49,242 bases of DNA from a virus, in IMG/VR virus record IMGVR_UViG_3300046691_000106, positions 1 to 49,242 of that record, one strand, 5' to 3'. This document shows, piece after piece, positions 15,180 to 21,444 of this stretch (positions are counted from its first letter, which is position 1; each line of letters begins with the position of its first letter). The notes below the pieces were generated by a model. That model saw only the letters and a list, made by a program, of their open reading frames with translations, searched no databases and had not been told where the DNA came from. The position numbers and the translations under genes are program-made.

Positions 15180-15773
15180 CTAGGCCGCATAGAGCGACCG
15201 CAAAGCGCTAGCTACGCGCTGGTCAATCTGTTCTTTTGCAAGAATCTCAGCCTGTTCTCTCTTGAATTTGAGCCAGGCGGAGTGCGCCTCGGATGGCGTC
15301 TCGAACAACCCAAGATGATGTCTTTTGCCGGTAATTGCGCAGTGGGCTCTGGATCGATACTTCTTATGCCGCGGGCTGTAATCCACGCCAGGCGGGAGGC
15401 CAGATCTTTTCTTATTGGCTTCCCTGACGAGGCAGTTTATTGAGTGACTTACAAGGCAGCATGTATTTGGCCCGTAAACCCTATTGCCCTTAACTAAAAG
15501 ATCTTTATCTACTTCCTTGTCCTGCCATTCCTGGCGTTCCATCCAATTCTTAAAAGTGCTGAACAGGTGCCATTCTTCGGAAACAGTGCAGCCTTCGTAT
15601 GCAGGGCTGTTTGGTCTGCTCGGCGCGTGGTAGCAACGCCTGAGAATTGCTACCCATCTAGCGTAAACAGGGCACATGCACTTGTAGGTGATCTTCCCGT
15701 TCTCGGTTCGAGTCTGGGATACCACATAATCTGCGTCGTTTACGCCAACACCAAAAACAAGCGGACGGTTCAT
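15180..15773 (-). CDS. HNH-type homing endonuclease with AP2-like domain
   Basis: The 197-residue protein has the features of phage HNH/AP2 endonucleases: an N-terminal region with Cys residues, the segment YEGCTVSEEWHLFSTFKNWM, then DKDLLVKGNRVYGPNTCCLV, and a C-terminal AP2-like DNA-binding repeat around KYRSRAHCAITGKRHHLGLFETPSEA. Such genes cut DNA and spread as free-standing selfish elements. It is AT-richer than its neighbours, a sign of recent arrival. AGAGG lies before ATG 15773. Confidence 0.8.
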   Translation of the reverse strand: MNRPLVFGVGVNDADYVVSQTRTENGKITYKCMCPVYARWVAILRRCYHAPSRPNSPAYEGCTVSEEWHLFSTFKNWMERQEWQDKEVDKDLLVKGNRVYGPNTCCLVSHSINCLVREANKKRSGLPPGVDYSPRHKKYRSRAHCAITGKRHHLGLFETPSEAHSAWLKFKREQAEILAKEQIDQRVASALRSLYAA

Positions 15774-15806
15774 ACAAGGAACCTCTGGACCTGATTAATG
15801 CCAGCG

Positions 15807-15846
15807 CAGGTGACCAAGCCCGTGCCGTGAAGCACGCGGGCACCTG
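15807..15846. other. 40-base nested inverted repeat
   Basis: CAGGTG at 15807-15812 pairs with CACCTG at 15841-15846, and inside it GCCCGTG pairs with CACGCGGGC allowing a small bulge. The structure lies between two minus-strand genes. There is no T-tract on the minus side, so it may be a processing or regulatory hairpin rather than a terminator. Confidence 0.45.
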
Positions 15847-15869
15847 TCGATGCGGTCGATGGGGTGAGG

Positions 15870-16115
15870 TTATTTGGATCGTGCAACCAGCATCGCGTCG
15901 GCGACGGCGTATGCATCTTTTGCTGCGCCCAGTCCTAGAGAGCACTCGTCAGCGTTGTTGCCCGTGACAATTGCCTGCATCGCCTTGGCCGCGAAGTAGT
16001 CGCGCAGGCTCATTCCCAGCAACTGGCGCTTACACTCATCAACAGTTGTCGGGGATAGGGTTTCATGGTCGTAATCAGCGACCGGGAAGGCGTTGCCGCC
16101 GTCGTTCCTGCTCAT
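15870..16115 (-). CDS. Conserved phage protein with LRDYFAAKAMQ motif
   Basis: The 81-residue protein contains GMSLRDYFAAKAMQAI, a motif seen in many small phage and prophage proteins of unknown role, and a C-terminal Ala-rich helix. AAGGAG lies seven bases before ATG 16115; the codon-level alternative at 16121 is a TTG. It sits in the leftward operon between the HNH gene and an RNA-like structured region. Confidence 0.75.
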   Translation of the reverse strand: MSRNDGGNAFPVADYDHETLSPTTVDECKRQLLGMSLRDYFAAKAMQAIVTGNNADECSLGLGAAKDAYAVADAMLVARSK

Positions 16116-16266
16116 GCTCAATCTCCTTGCTGATTAACCAAACACACTCGGCTGCAACCACAAGAACGCGAACGGCCAAGTGGCAGCGGAGTAGTTGCAT
16201 GTGGGTGTGTTCGGGAGGGGTAGGGGTAATGCAGAGCCCGGTGCTGATCTCCGGGTTGAGAGTCAT
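16075..16266 (-). CDS. Doubtful small membrane-like ORF
   Basis: The 63-residue frame (starting MTLNPEISTG) has a hydrophobic centre LAVRVLVVAAECVWLI and a charged tail. It overlaps the next gene by about 40 bases and contains that gene's ribosome site. Only a weak purine stretch lies upstream. It could be real, but I cannot exclude chance. Confidence 0.35.
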   Translation of the reverse strand: MTLNPEISTGLCITPTPPEHTHMQLLRCHLAVRVLVVAAECVWLISKEIEHEQERRRQRLPGR

Positions 16267-16532
16267 GCCGCGGTCAACGGCTTTCGCCTACCGCAATGCC
16301 AGTTATTACGAGCCGGTACCGCGCGGGCATAAAATAGTACTTAGCCGGTCAGCGATCACTCTCGGGAACTGTTAGTTTTCAAACCCACGCATCAGCCTGC
16401 GCTTGCTTCTTCATCTGCATCGGGGTGCAATCTGCCGTCCGGGGTAGCCTGTCCGGATTACCGGTCAAAACCTGCTAAATCACCTGGCTCCCCGTGAGAG
16501 GCATATGTCTTTAGGTGCAGGCAGATCACACT

Positions 16533-16775
16533 CCGATACAGCCTCTTTCGAGGTGATCGGGCTTGCTTTTTGGCCCACCGCAAGCAGGTGGTTCGAAGGC
16601 CCTGGTGGAACAGGGATGCCATTCCTTGCTGCCGATACCCGGCAAGGCTGGTTTCGGATATGCCGGCCAGTGTTAGAGCACTGGCTTCGCAGATCGGCTC
16701 TGCGCATTGATGCAGGGGGCCGCTTTCGCGGTGTGGACTCATCCGCATCCCACTGCGCACTCTGTGAATGCGCAG
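16533..16775. other. Dense run of stem-loops, candidate structured RNA
   Basis: About seven hairpins follow one another: CCGAT/ATCGG enclosing CCTC/GAGG (16533-16560); CCACC/GGTGG (16575-16591); CCCTG/CAGGG (16600-16615); CCTTGC/GCAAGG (16624-16647); GCCAGTG/CACTGGC (16666-16685); CGCAGA/TCTGCG (16688-16704); CTGCGCA/TGCGCAG (16753-16775), with CCGC/GCGG (16720-16731) in between. Open frames on both strands here have no ribosome sites. The likely transcribed strand is minus, since the region follows the 16785-17327 gene. The rest of the gap, 16267-16532, shows no gene I can support. Confidence 0.5.
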
Positions 16776-16784
16776 GAGGCTGGT

Positions 16785-17327
16785 TCAGTAGGGCTTTTCG
16801 ACCTTGCCCTGGTCTTGCAGGCTTTTGATTTTGAAAAGGTCGTTCAGCATGGCGTCCATTTGATTGGCAAGCTGATTGCGCAGGCCGTCTTTCAGGGCGC
16901 CGGTTACGTTCGCCACGCTTTGCTGCATTTGCTTGCTGAAGTCTTCGGCGCAGATCTTGGTCATCAGCCACTGGGCTCGCGTGACCGCGTTGTAATCGCT
17001 TGTGGCCGGCTTTCCGTCACCAGGATTCACTTTGCCGTTCCAGTAGGCGGTGACCGTCTTCTCTAGTTCTTTGCGCAGAGTGGTTGCCGGGCCTTCCTGA
17101 TCGCCCCACTGATTGACGCGGCGGTATTCGCGCTCGAACGAACCATTGATGGTTTCGTCGATCGCCTTCTGGATCTGCGAGGTCACGCGCTCGTCAAAGA
17201 TCTTGTCGATGCGTTTTTTAACCTCAGTGGCGACCATTCCAGAGAGATCGTCATCCTCGCGGAGGAGCTGATCTGCAACCTGGCCCACGATTGCGGTTTT
17301 TAGTGCGTCTTCGTTGATATTGAGCAT
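16785..17327 (-). CDS. Helical phage protein of unknown function
   Basis: The 180-residue protein starts MLNINEDALKTAI at ATG 17327, with GGAGGG six bases upstream. It is charged and mostly helical, with repeated Gln/Lys/Glu stretches. I do not recognise a family. It is the second gene of the leftward operon and ends ten bases before the stem-loop cluster. Confidence 0.65.
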   Translation of the reverse strand: MLNINEDALKTAIVGQVADQLLREDDDLSGMVATEVKKRIDKIFDERVTSQIQKAIDETINGSFEREYRRVNQWGDQEGPATTLRKELEKTVTAYWNGKVNPGDGKPATSDYNAVTRAQWLMTKICAEDFSKQMQQSVANVTGALKDGLRNQLANQMDAMLNDLFKIKSLQDQGKVEKPY

Positions 17328-17391
17328 TTCAGTCCCTCCGTTGATTTCCAATACCGCCTCATAGAAGCGGCATCAGTAAATCGATCAGGTC

Positions 17392-17670
17392 TTATCGCCA
17401 CGGATAGCCAGGGTAAGGCTCGCCAGATAGCCGATGTTCTGCCTGTGCAGCCAACTTCTCCCATAGAGCCTTCAGCCGCTTCCGCCCAGCCTTCGTTTCT
17501 CGGTCGGGGATGACCGTTTTTGCCAGTGCGATCCCGCACTCGTCGCTACAACAGGAGAAATCGTGACCCCACGCAGTGCTAGACATGCGTGCTCCGCCCC
17601 ATTCATCAGGAGCGTCTTTCGCACCGCACTGCGGGCAGTCGTGGGTGAGGTGGTACTGTCGGTGACGCAT
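17392..17670 (-). CDS. Small zinc-ribbon-like protein, first gene of leftward operon
   Basis: The 92-residue protein has a CPQCGAKDAP knuckle near residue 11 and a later CCSDECG, which could bind one zinc. The C-terminus is basic (KAGRKRLKALWEKL). ATG 17670 with GAGGGCAGA upstream is favoured; a longer form starts with TTG at 17712. As first gene behind PL it would be an immediate-early product and might affect host or phage transcription, but no N-type antiterminator motif is clear. Confidence 0.6.
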   Translation of the reverse strand: MRHRQYHLTHDCPQCGAKDAPDEWGGARMSSTAWGHDFSCCSDECGIALAKTVIPDRETKAGRKRLKALWEKLAAQAEHRLSGEPYPGYPWR

Positions 17671-17930
17671 ATCTCTGCCCTCGGTTGATTTCCCGTCTGG
17701 CCCTGTTGCCAAGGCCAGCCAGTGAAATCTTCCTTGTCACTCACTGCGCCCGTCAGGGTCATTCGCACAGTTCGGTCATCACCTCGCCAGACTGAGCCCC
17801 TCAATGGCTTTCATCTGGCGCCGGTCGCCTTACAAGCGCAGCGGTTTGTTTCCTTCGGTTTACTGACCTCCCACCGATGGTGCCGGGAGTGACCTAACCG
17901 GTTTGGCCGGGTAGTCGTTCATGGCGCTGG
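17671..17930 (-). other. Untranslated leader of leftward operon
   Basis: This stretch lies between boxA and the first leftward gene. A CCGG-CCAAA-CCGG hairpin (17898-17910, four-base stem and five-base loop on the minus strand) lies about 20 bases after boxA and could act like boxB. I see no supported gene. Confidence 0.4.
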
Positions 17931-17942
17931 TTGTTAAAGAGC
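17931..17942 (-). promoter_or_regulatory. boxA antitermination signal
   Basis: Read on the minus strand this is GCTCTTTAACAA, the consensus boxA of bacterial rRNA operons bound by NusB/S10. It lies about 50 bases downstream of the predicted PL start, as in a nut leader. It suggests Nus-dependent antitermination of the long leftward operon. Confidence 0.75.
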
Positions 17943-17995
17943 GGCGGGTCTCAAGAGGCCCTGTCGCACCGTTGGTTTGTCGCTGCGATGGGTGT

Positions 17996-18024
17996 AGTAA
18001 ACAACACGTTTATAAACACGTCAA
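17996..18024 (-). promoter_or_regulatory. PL promoter with repressor operator
   Basis: On the minus strand a -35 TTGACG (18024-18019), 17-base spacer and -10 TTTACT (18001-17996) form a promoter for the leftward operon. The inverted repeat TAAAC-N5-GTTTA at 17998-18012 overlaps spacer and -10, and the same operator recurs at the CI start (19795-19809). CI or Cro bound here would block PL. Confidence 0.65.
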
Positions 18025-18076
18025 CACATTTTGTTTATTGTGTTTATTGGCTTTTCAAGGCTGATGATTTTTGGGC

Positions 18077-18102
18077 AAAAAAAAGCCCGCTCGGTGGCAG
18101 GC
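18077..18102 (-). terminator. Leftward terminator downstream of CI region
   Basis: On the minus strand GCCTGC and GCGGGC (one G-T pair) form a stem with loop CACCGA, followed by eight T residues. It would end leftward transcription that has passed through CI and antisense to the lipoprotein, before PL. Confidence 0.75.
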
Positions 18103-18157
18103 GTGGCTGATATCAATCCGGCTGATAGAATCAGGGAGTTTCCTTGGATTGGGGCTG

Positions 18158-19042
18158 ATGATGAATGGATGGGTAGTGGTAGGCGCCTTCGCGATGGCCG
18201 CGCTGGCTGGGTGCGCCAAAGCGCCAGCGTATATCGATAGTGACTTCACCTATAAGAAGCTATCCGATCAGCGCTTGCTCGGAGGCGAGGCTGGTAAAGC
18301 CGACAAGGTCGGCTTTGAAGGATCTTCGAAATTCACGGGGAAGGCATTTGAGATCTTCGCTATCTGCTCGCCGGAAGCCCGAAGATACTTCATTCAGGAG
18401 ACCGGCGTTTCTCCCGGCCGCAGCGGCAAACAATGGGTCGCGAGACTTGACGGCGGGGAGCTATGGAACGGGCGAGCAGAATTCTACGATGAATCAACAT
18501 ACCTAAAGTCTCTGGGTTCGCTTGAGGTGATTAGGGCGCCTAAGGGTATTGCGGGCGAAGAGAGGATGAAGGTCGCTAGCCGCGATATGGAACAGCTGCC
18601 GGGTCTTTGCAAAGCCAAGCAAGAGGCCGCACTGAATGAAGGCCGAGGCACTAAATCAGAGCCGGACCGGCAAAAAGACCGAAGATCTACCGAGGTTTCG
18701 AACCGGACTGGATTGCTACCGATGCTCAGCGGTGAAAACCGAATGGATTTGAACAACCTTGCGCTGCTCTACAGAACTTCGGGAACCGGTCCATATGAGA
18801 ATAAATTTGTTTGGGTAGATGCCGGCGATTATGAGGCGGTAGAGATTACGGAAGGTAAGGTCCTGCTGGTTAGCAGGTTCAGCCCAACCTTCCCGGCCGT
18901 GCTATTCCTGATCAATACCAAACCCTCCGAGGGGAGATCCTCGTTTCCTCTATTTACTAGCCCGATGAAGCTAATTGGCACTTCAAGCTACGAGACCAGG
19001 CTCGGCTACCGCAAACAGTTGATTATCTTTGAAGGAATTTGA
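18158..19042 (+). CDS. Lipoprotein beside the CI repressor (probable lysogenic-conversion gene)
   Basis: The 294-residue protein starts with a lipoprotein signal peptide (MMNGWVVVGAFAMAALAGC), lipobox AAGC-like LAGC at residue 19, so the mature product should be anchored in a membrane. The rest has no domain I recognise; it is polar with a few Trp/Tyr-rich stretches. It lies between PL and CI and is read opposite to both, a typical place for genes expressed from the prophage. ATG 18158 begins the signal directly; the longer frame from 18071 has no such start. It may alter the lysogen's envelope, e.g. superinfection exclusion. Confidence 0.7.
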   Translation: MMNGWVVVGAFAMAALAGCAKAPAYIDSDFTYKKLSDQRLLGGEAGKADKVGFEGSSKFTGKAFEIFAICSPEARRYFIQETGVSPGRSGKQWVARLDGGELWNGRAEFYDESTYLKSLGSLEVIRAPKGIAGEERMKVASRDMEQLPGLCKAKQEAALNEGRGTKSEPDRQKDRRSTEVSNRTGLLPMLSGENRMDLNNLALLYRTSGTGPYENKFVWVDAGDYEAVEITEGKVLLVSRFSPTFPAVLFLINTKPSEGRSSFPLFTSPMKLIGTSSYETRLGYRKQLIIFEGI

Positions 19043-19063
19043 ACTGCCAGTCCCCGGCGAGCT

Positions 19064-19795
19064 TTAGACCAGCACCGAGTACCAGAAGACTTTCCCGAGG
19101 ATGACCAGCTCGTTCTCCAGCATCTCCTGCTCCGTGTATTCCTCGTCCGGGTGCTCGTCGCGGTTGTAGCTACGCAGCCTGACCCCACCCTTCGGCATGC
19201 GGTACAGCATCTTCACGCGAAGCTGTCCGCCATGGTTCAGGGCGTACATCTTTCCGTCCACGATGGATGTGGTTCCTTGGTCAACGCCCACAGTGCTGCC
19301 GTTGGGTAAGACTGGCTCCATGCTGTTTCCGCAAACCGTCACACAGACAGCCTCGCTAGCCTGAACGCCTTGACGCTTCAGAGTGAGCTTGCCGAAGCGC
19401 AGCTTGCGACTGCTTGACTGCTCAACCACTGTCCTGCCGCTTCCAGCCGACAGCTCCACTTCCTTGAGGAAAGGCACATATACCTCGTCGTCGTCCAGGG
19501 GCGTGTCGTCATCCCAAACTTCTATCAGGCCCGACATTTCGGCGTTTGAATCGGGGATTGGCTTTGCAGGTGGATCAAATCTACCAGAAGAGTGCGCTCT
19601 TCCTGTCGTCAGCCAATGCTGATCCACAAAGAGCTTCAAGGCTGCTTGATAAATTGCGCGCGCCGGCAGTCCCCGGTTAAACCAGTTGTTCAAGGTCTGA
19701 GGTGAAACCTCAAGAGTCTCTGCGGCTTGCTTGGCTGTGAGCCCGCGATCGTTCAAAAACTTTCGCAGGCGTTCGCCTGAATGTTCATTCGTCAT
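19064..19795 (-). CDS. cI: CI-like repressor, helix-turn-helix plus S24 peptidase domain
   Basis: The 243-residue protein has an N-terminal helix-turn-helix (LTAKQAAETLEVSPQTLNNW, about 18-38) and a C-terminal self-cleavage domain. The catalytic serine is in VCGNSMEP and the lysine in LRVKML; an Ala-Gly pair in ELSAGSGR is the likely cleavage site. It should repress PL and PR and be inactivated by RecA after DNA damage. An operator overlaps the ATG at 19795 and no ribosome site is seen, so the mRNA may be leaderless like lambda cI from PRM. Extending the frame to 20128 would run through Cro's promoter and gene, so it is rejected. Confidence 0.92.
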   Translation of the reverse strand: MTNEHSGERLRKFLNDRGLTAKQAAETLEVSPQTLNNWFNRGLPARAIYQAALKLFVDQHWLTTGRAHSSGRFDPPAKPIPDSNAEMSGLIEVWDDDTPLDDDEVYVPFLKEVELSAGSGRTVVEQSSSRKLRFGKLTLKRQGVQASEAVCVTVCGNSMEPVLPNGSTVGVDQGTTSIVDGKMYALNHGGQLRVKMLYRMPKGGVRLRSYNRDEHPDEEYTEQEMLENELVILGKVFWYSVLV

Positions 19796-19837
19796 AAACA
19801 CAAAGTTTACCGGGGTTGTGTTGTTTATTAAATAAAC
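19795..19837. promoter_or_regulatory. Right operator region
   Basis: TAAAC-ACAAA-GTTTA at 19795-19809 matches the PL operator, and a perfect 15-base palindrome GTTTATTAAATAAAC lies at 19823-19837. They sit between the divergent CI and Cro genes and are the likely OR sites. Confidence 0.7.
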
Positions 19838-19844
19838 GTATCGT
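19816..19844 (+). promoter_or_regulatory. PR promoter candidate
   Basis: TTGTGT (19816-19821), a 17-base spacer and TATCGT (19839-19844) form a plausible rightward promoter about 35 bases before Cro, overlapping the 19823-19837 palindrome. Confidence 0.45.
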
Positions 19845-19879
19845 TGACGCGTGTTTACTCGCCGACGGCGGATTTGTTT

Positions 19880-20092
19880 ATGAAACCTACACCCCTTGAA
19901 CGCGCAATCCTCGCGGCAGGCTCCGGCAAAGCTTTGGCTGAACTGCTGGGCGTGACCCCTATGGCGGTCTCCTATTGGAAGGCTAGGGGTGTACCCGCAC
20001 GCCAGGCGCTCCCTATCGAAAAGGCTACTGGCGTATCCCGCCATGAGCTTCGGCCGGATCTGTACCCAACCGAATCCCTTTCTGCCGCTTAA
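19880..20092 (+). CDS. cro: Cro-like repressor (YdaS-type helix-turn-helix)
   Basis: The 70-residue protein has a helix-turn-helix in AGSGKALAELLGVTPMAVSYWKARG, typical of the YdaS/Cro family. It diverges from CI across the operators and is the first gene of the rightward operon. ATG 19880 was chosen because the longer frame from 19844 would start inside the promoter. It would turn off CI synthesis and tune early transcription. Confidence 0.85.
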   Translation: MKPTPLERAILAAGSGKALAELLGVTPMAVSYWKARGVPARQALPIEKATGVSRHELRPDLYPTESLSAA

Positions 20093-20120
20093 CCATTTCA
20101 TCAGCCACAAGGAGCAGCAC

Positions 20121-20309
20121 ATGTACACCGACCCTAACCACCTGCGCGATAAGGCTACGAAGGTGCGCCTCGACGAGGTAGCAGACGATTTACTTACAGC
20201 AATGGCCAGGTTCCACAGAACCCAAAAGGCAGTACTGGCGCGTGACCTGCTCGAGCGTGCTTTGAACCAGATGATGGAAGAGCTTAACGCGAAGACTGAC
20301 GTGGCTTGA
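20121..20309 (+). CDS. Small ribbon-helix-helix-like protein
   Basis: The 62-residue product begins MYTDPNHLRDKATKVRLDEV and looks like a ribbon-helix-helix regulator: a short strand (ATKVRLD) followed by two helices. AAGGAG lies six bases upstream of the ATG. It follows Cro and probably has a CII-like or other early regulatory role, which cannot be proven from sequence. Confidence 0.6.
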   Translation: MYTDPNHLRDKATKVRLDEVADDLLTAMARFHRTQKAVLARDLLERALNQMMEELNAKTDVA

Positions 20310-20327
20310 AGTAGCCGAGGAGGGACT

Positions 20328-20510
20328 GTGCCTGAAAAGAAAGAGCTGGAGATTCAGCTCGATATGAGGGGCAGGGCCGAGCTTGAGCTTGTTGCGAAGT
20401 TGAAAGGAATGACGCCTGAAGAGATGGGCGCATTTTTGATCAATAAAGCGCTTTCTCAGCTCCGTCCTGACCCATCCAGAAGCAATGTCAGAGCCTTCCG
20501 TAAGGGCTGA
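20328..20510 (+). CDS. Small ribbon-helix-helix-like protein
   Basis: The 60-residue protein starts at GTG 20328 with GGAGGG upstream. It has LEIQLDMRGRAELELVAKL, compatible with a ribbon-helix-helix fold, and a basic C-terminus. It follows a similar gene at 20121 by 18 bases, so both may be expressed together. Function unknown. Confidence 0.55.
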   Translation: MPEKKELEIQLDMRGRAELELVAKLKGMTPEEMGAFLINKALSQLRPDPSRSNVRAFRKG

Positions 20511-20573
20511 TTAGCCCCTGAGGGACTCATGAGGAACTGCCAGTGAATGATTCAACCACCAAATCGCAGGCAC

Positions 20574-20605
20574 AAAAAAACCGACGGACTAGGTCGGTTC
20601 TTTTT
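20574..20605. terminator. Rho-independent terminator in rightward operon (tR1-like)
   Basis: AACCGAC (20579-20585) pairs with GTCGGTT (20593-20599), followed by C and five T, and preceded by seven A. It lies between the second small gene and Rha, like lambda tR1, so it works in either direction and could be a point of antitermination. Confidence 0.75.
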
Positions 20606-20637
20606 ACAGCGCTTGCAACAACGTTCTGGAGCGAATA

Positions 20638-21444
20638 ATGCCCATGTCCAATTCATCTGTCAATTCGCCACTGCTCGCGCCACGAAATGACGACTCTGAT
20701 TTTGTGGCGCGCACGATGTCATCGCGAGAAATCGCCAAACTCACGGGCAAGGCCCACAAGCATGTTCTCGCTGACATCCGCTCGATGCTCACCGACCTTG
20801 AAATTGACTGGGCCGATTGTTCGGCTCAGTACCAAGACAGCACCGGACGAAAACTTCCGTGCTTCAACCTCAATCGGGAGCTCACCGATACGCTGCTGAC
20901 TGGCTACAGCGCAAAGATGCGTCTGGCTGTCATCCGCCGTTGGCGCGAACTCGAGCAGCAAGCGGCGTCACGCGAGGCAGTCACGGCGAACGGCACGAAG
21001 GTGATCGGCGAAATCGCGATCATGGAATGCTTCACGCGTCTGCTGAAGCCTGCGCCGTCCAGCCAGATGCTCATGCTGACGAAGATTGCCGAGAACAACG
21101 GCCTCGATCCGAAGTTTCTCCCAGGCTACGCCGTGGACGCAGCTCCGGATGCCTCCGGCGGCTCTTCCATGCCCACCAAATCGGCTACCGCACTGCTGAA
21201 GGACTTCGGCCTGGGCGGCTCAGTCGTGACCTTCAACAAGAAGCTTGAAGCCGCTGGCTACCTCAAGGTGCTCACCCGCAAGAACTCGAAGCAGGAGGTC
21301 GTCCCATTCTGGTCGATCACTGATAAGGGCCTCGCCTATGGCAAGAACCTGACCAGCCCTCAATCCCCTCGCGAGACGCAGCCTCACTGGTATGTCGATC
21401 GTTTCCTTGAACTGGCCGACCTGATCGGCAAAGGCGGCAAGTAA
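20638..21444 (+). CDS. Rha-family phage regulatory protein
   Basis: The 268-residue protein has the Rha domain: TMSSREIAKLTGKAHKHVLADIRSML near the start, followed by a Tyr/Arg-rich segment (YSAKMRLAVIRRWRELEQ) at about residue 85. Rha proteins interfere with phage growth in hosts lacking IHF. The C-terminal half resembles antirepressor-type DNA-binding tails. ATG 20638 is the natural start; ATG 20716 is possible. The first 75 bases carry a copy of the CGCGCCAC palindrome, read as Ala-Pro-Arg and Val-Ala-Arg. The stop overlaps the next start as TAATG. Confidence 0.85.
   Translation: MPMSNSSVNSPLLAPRNDDSDFVARTMSSREIAKLTGKAHKHVLADIRSMLTDLEIDWADCSAQYQDSTGRKLPCFNLNRELTDTLLTGYSAKMRLAVIRRWRELEQQAASREAVTANGTKVIGEIAIMECFTRLLKPAPSSQMLMLTKIAENNGLDPKFLPGYAVDAAPDASGGSSMPTKSATALLKDFGLGGSVVTFNKKLEAAGYLKVLTRKNSKQEVVPFWSITDKGLAYGKNLTSPQSPRETQPHWYVDRFLELADLIGKGGK
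20674..20713. repeat. Palindromic element CGCGCCAC/GTGGCGCG, copy 2
   Basis: CGCGCCAC at 20676-20683 and GTGGCGCG at 20704-20711 with a 20-base spacer. It lies within the first 75 bases of the Rha gene, just before a possible internal ATG. Its spacer (GAAATGACGAC...) closely resembles that of the 26181 copy read in the opposite direction. Confidence 0.8.

Noticed and set aside
16480-16971. Minus-strand 163-residue frame and plus-strand 107-residue frame in the hairpin region
   Set aside because: They overlap each other or a better gene, lack ribosome sites and have odd composition; the region is better described by its stem-loops.
19064-20128. A 354-residue form of CI
   Set aside because: The extension would run through the operators and the divergent Cro gene; the helix-turn-helix starts properly at 19795.
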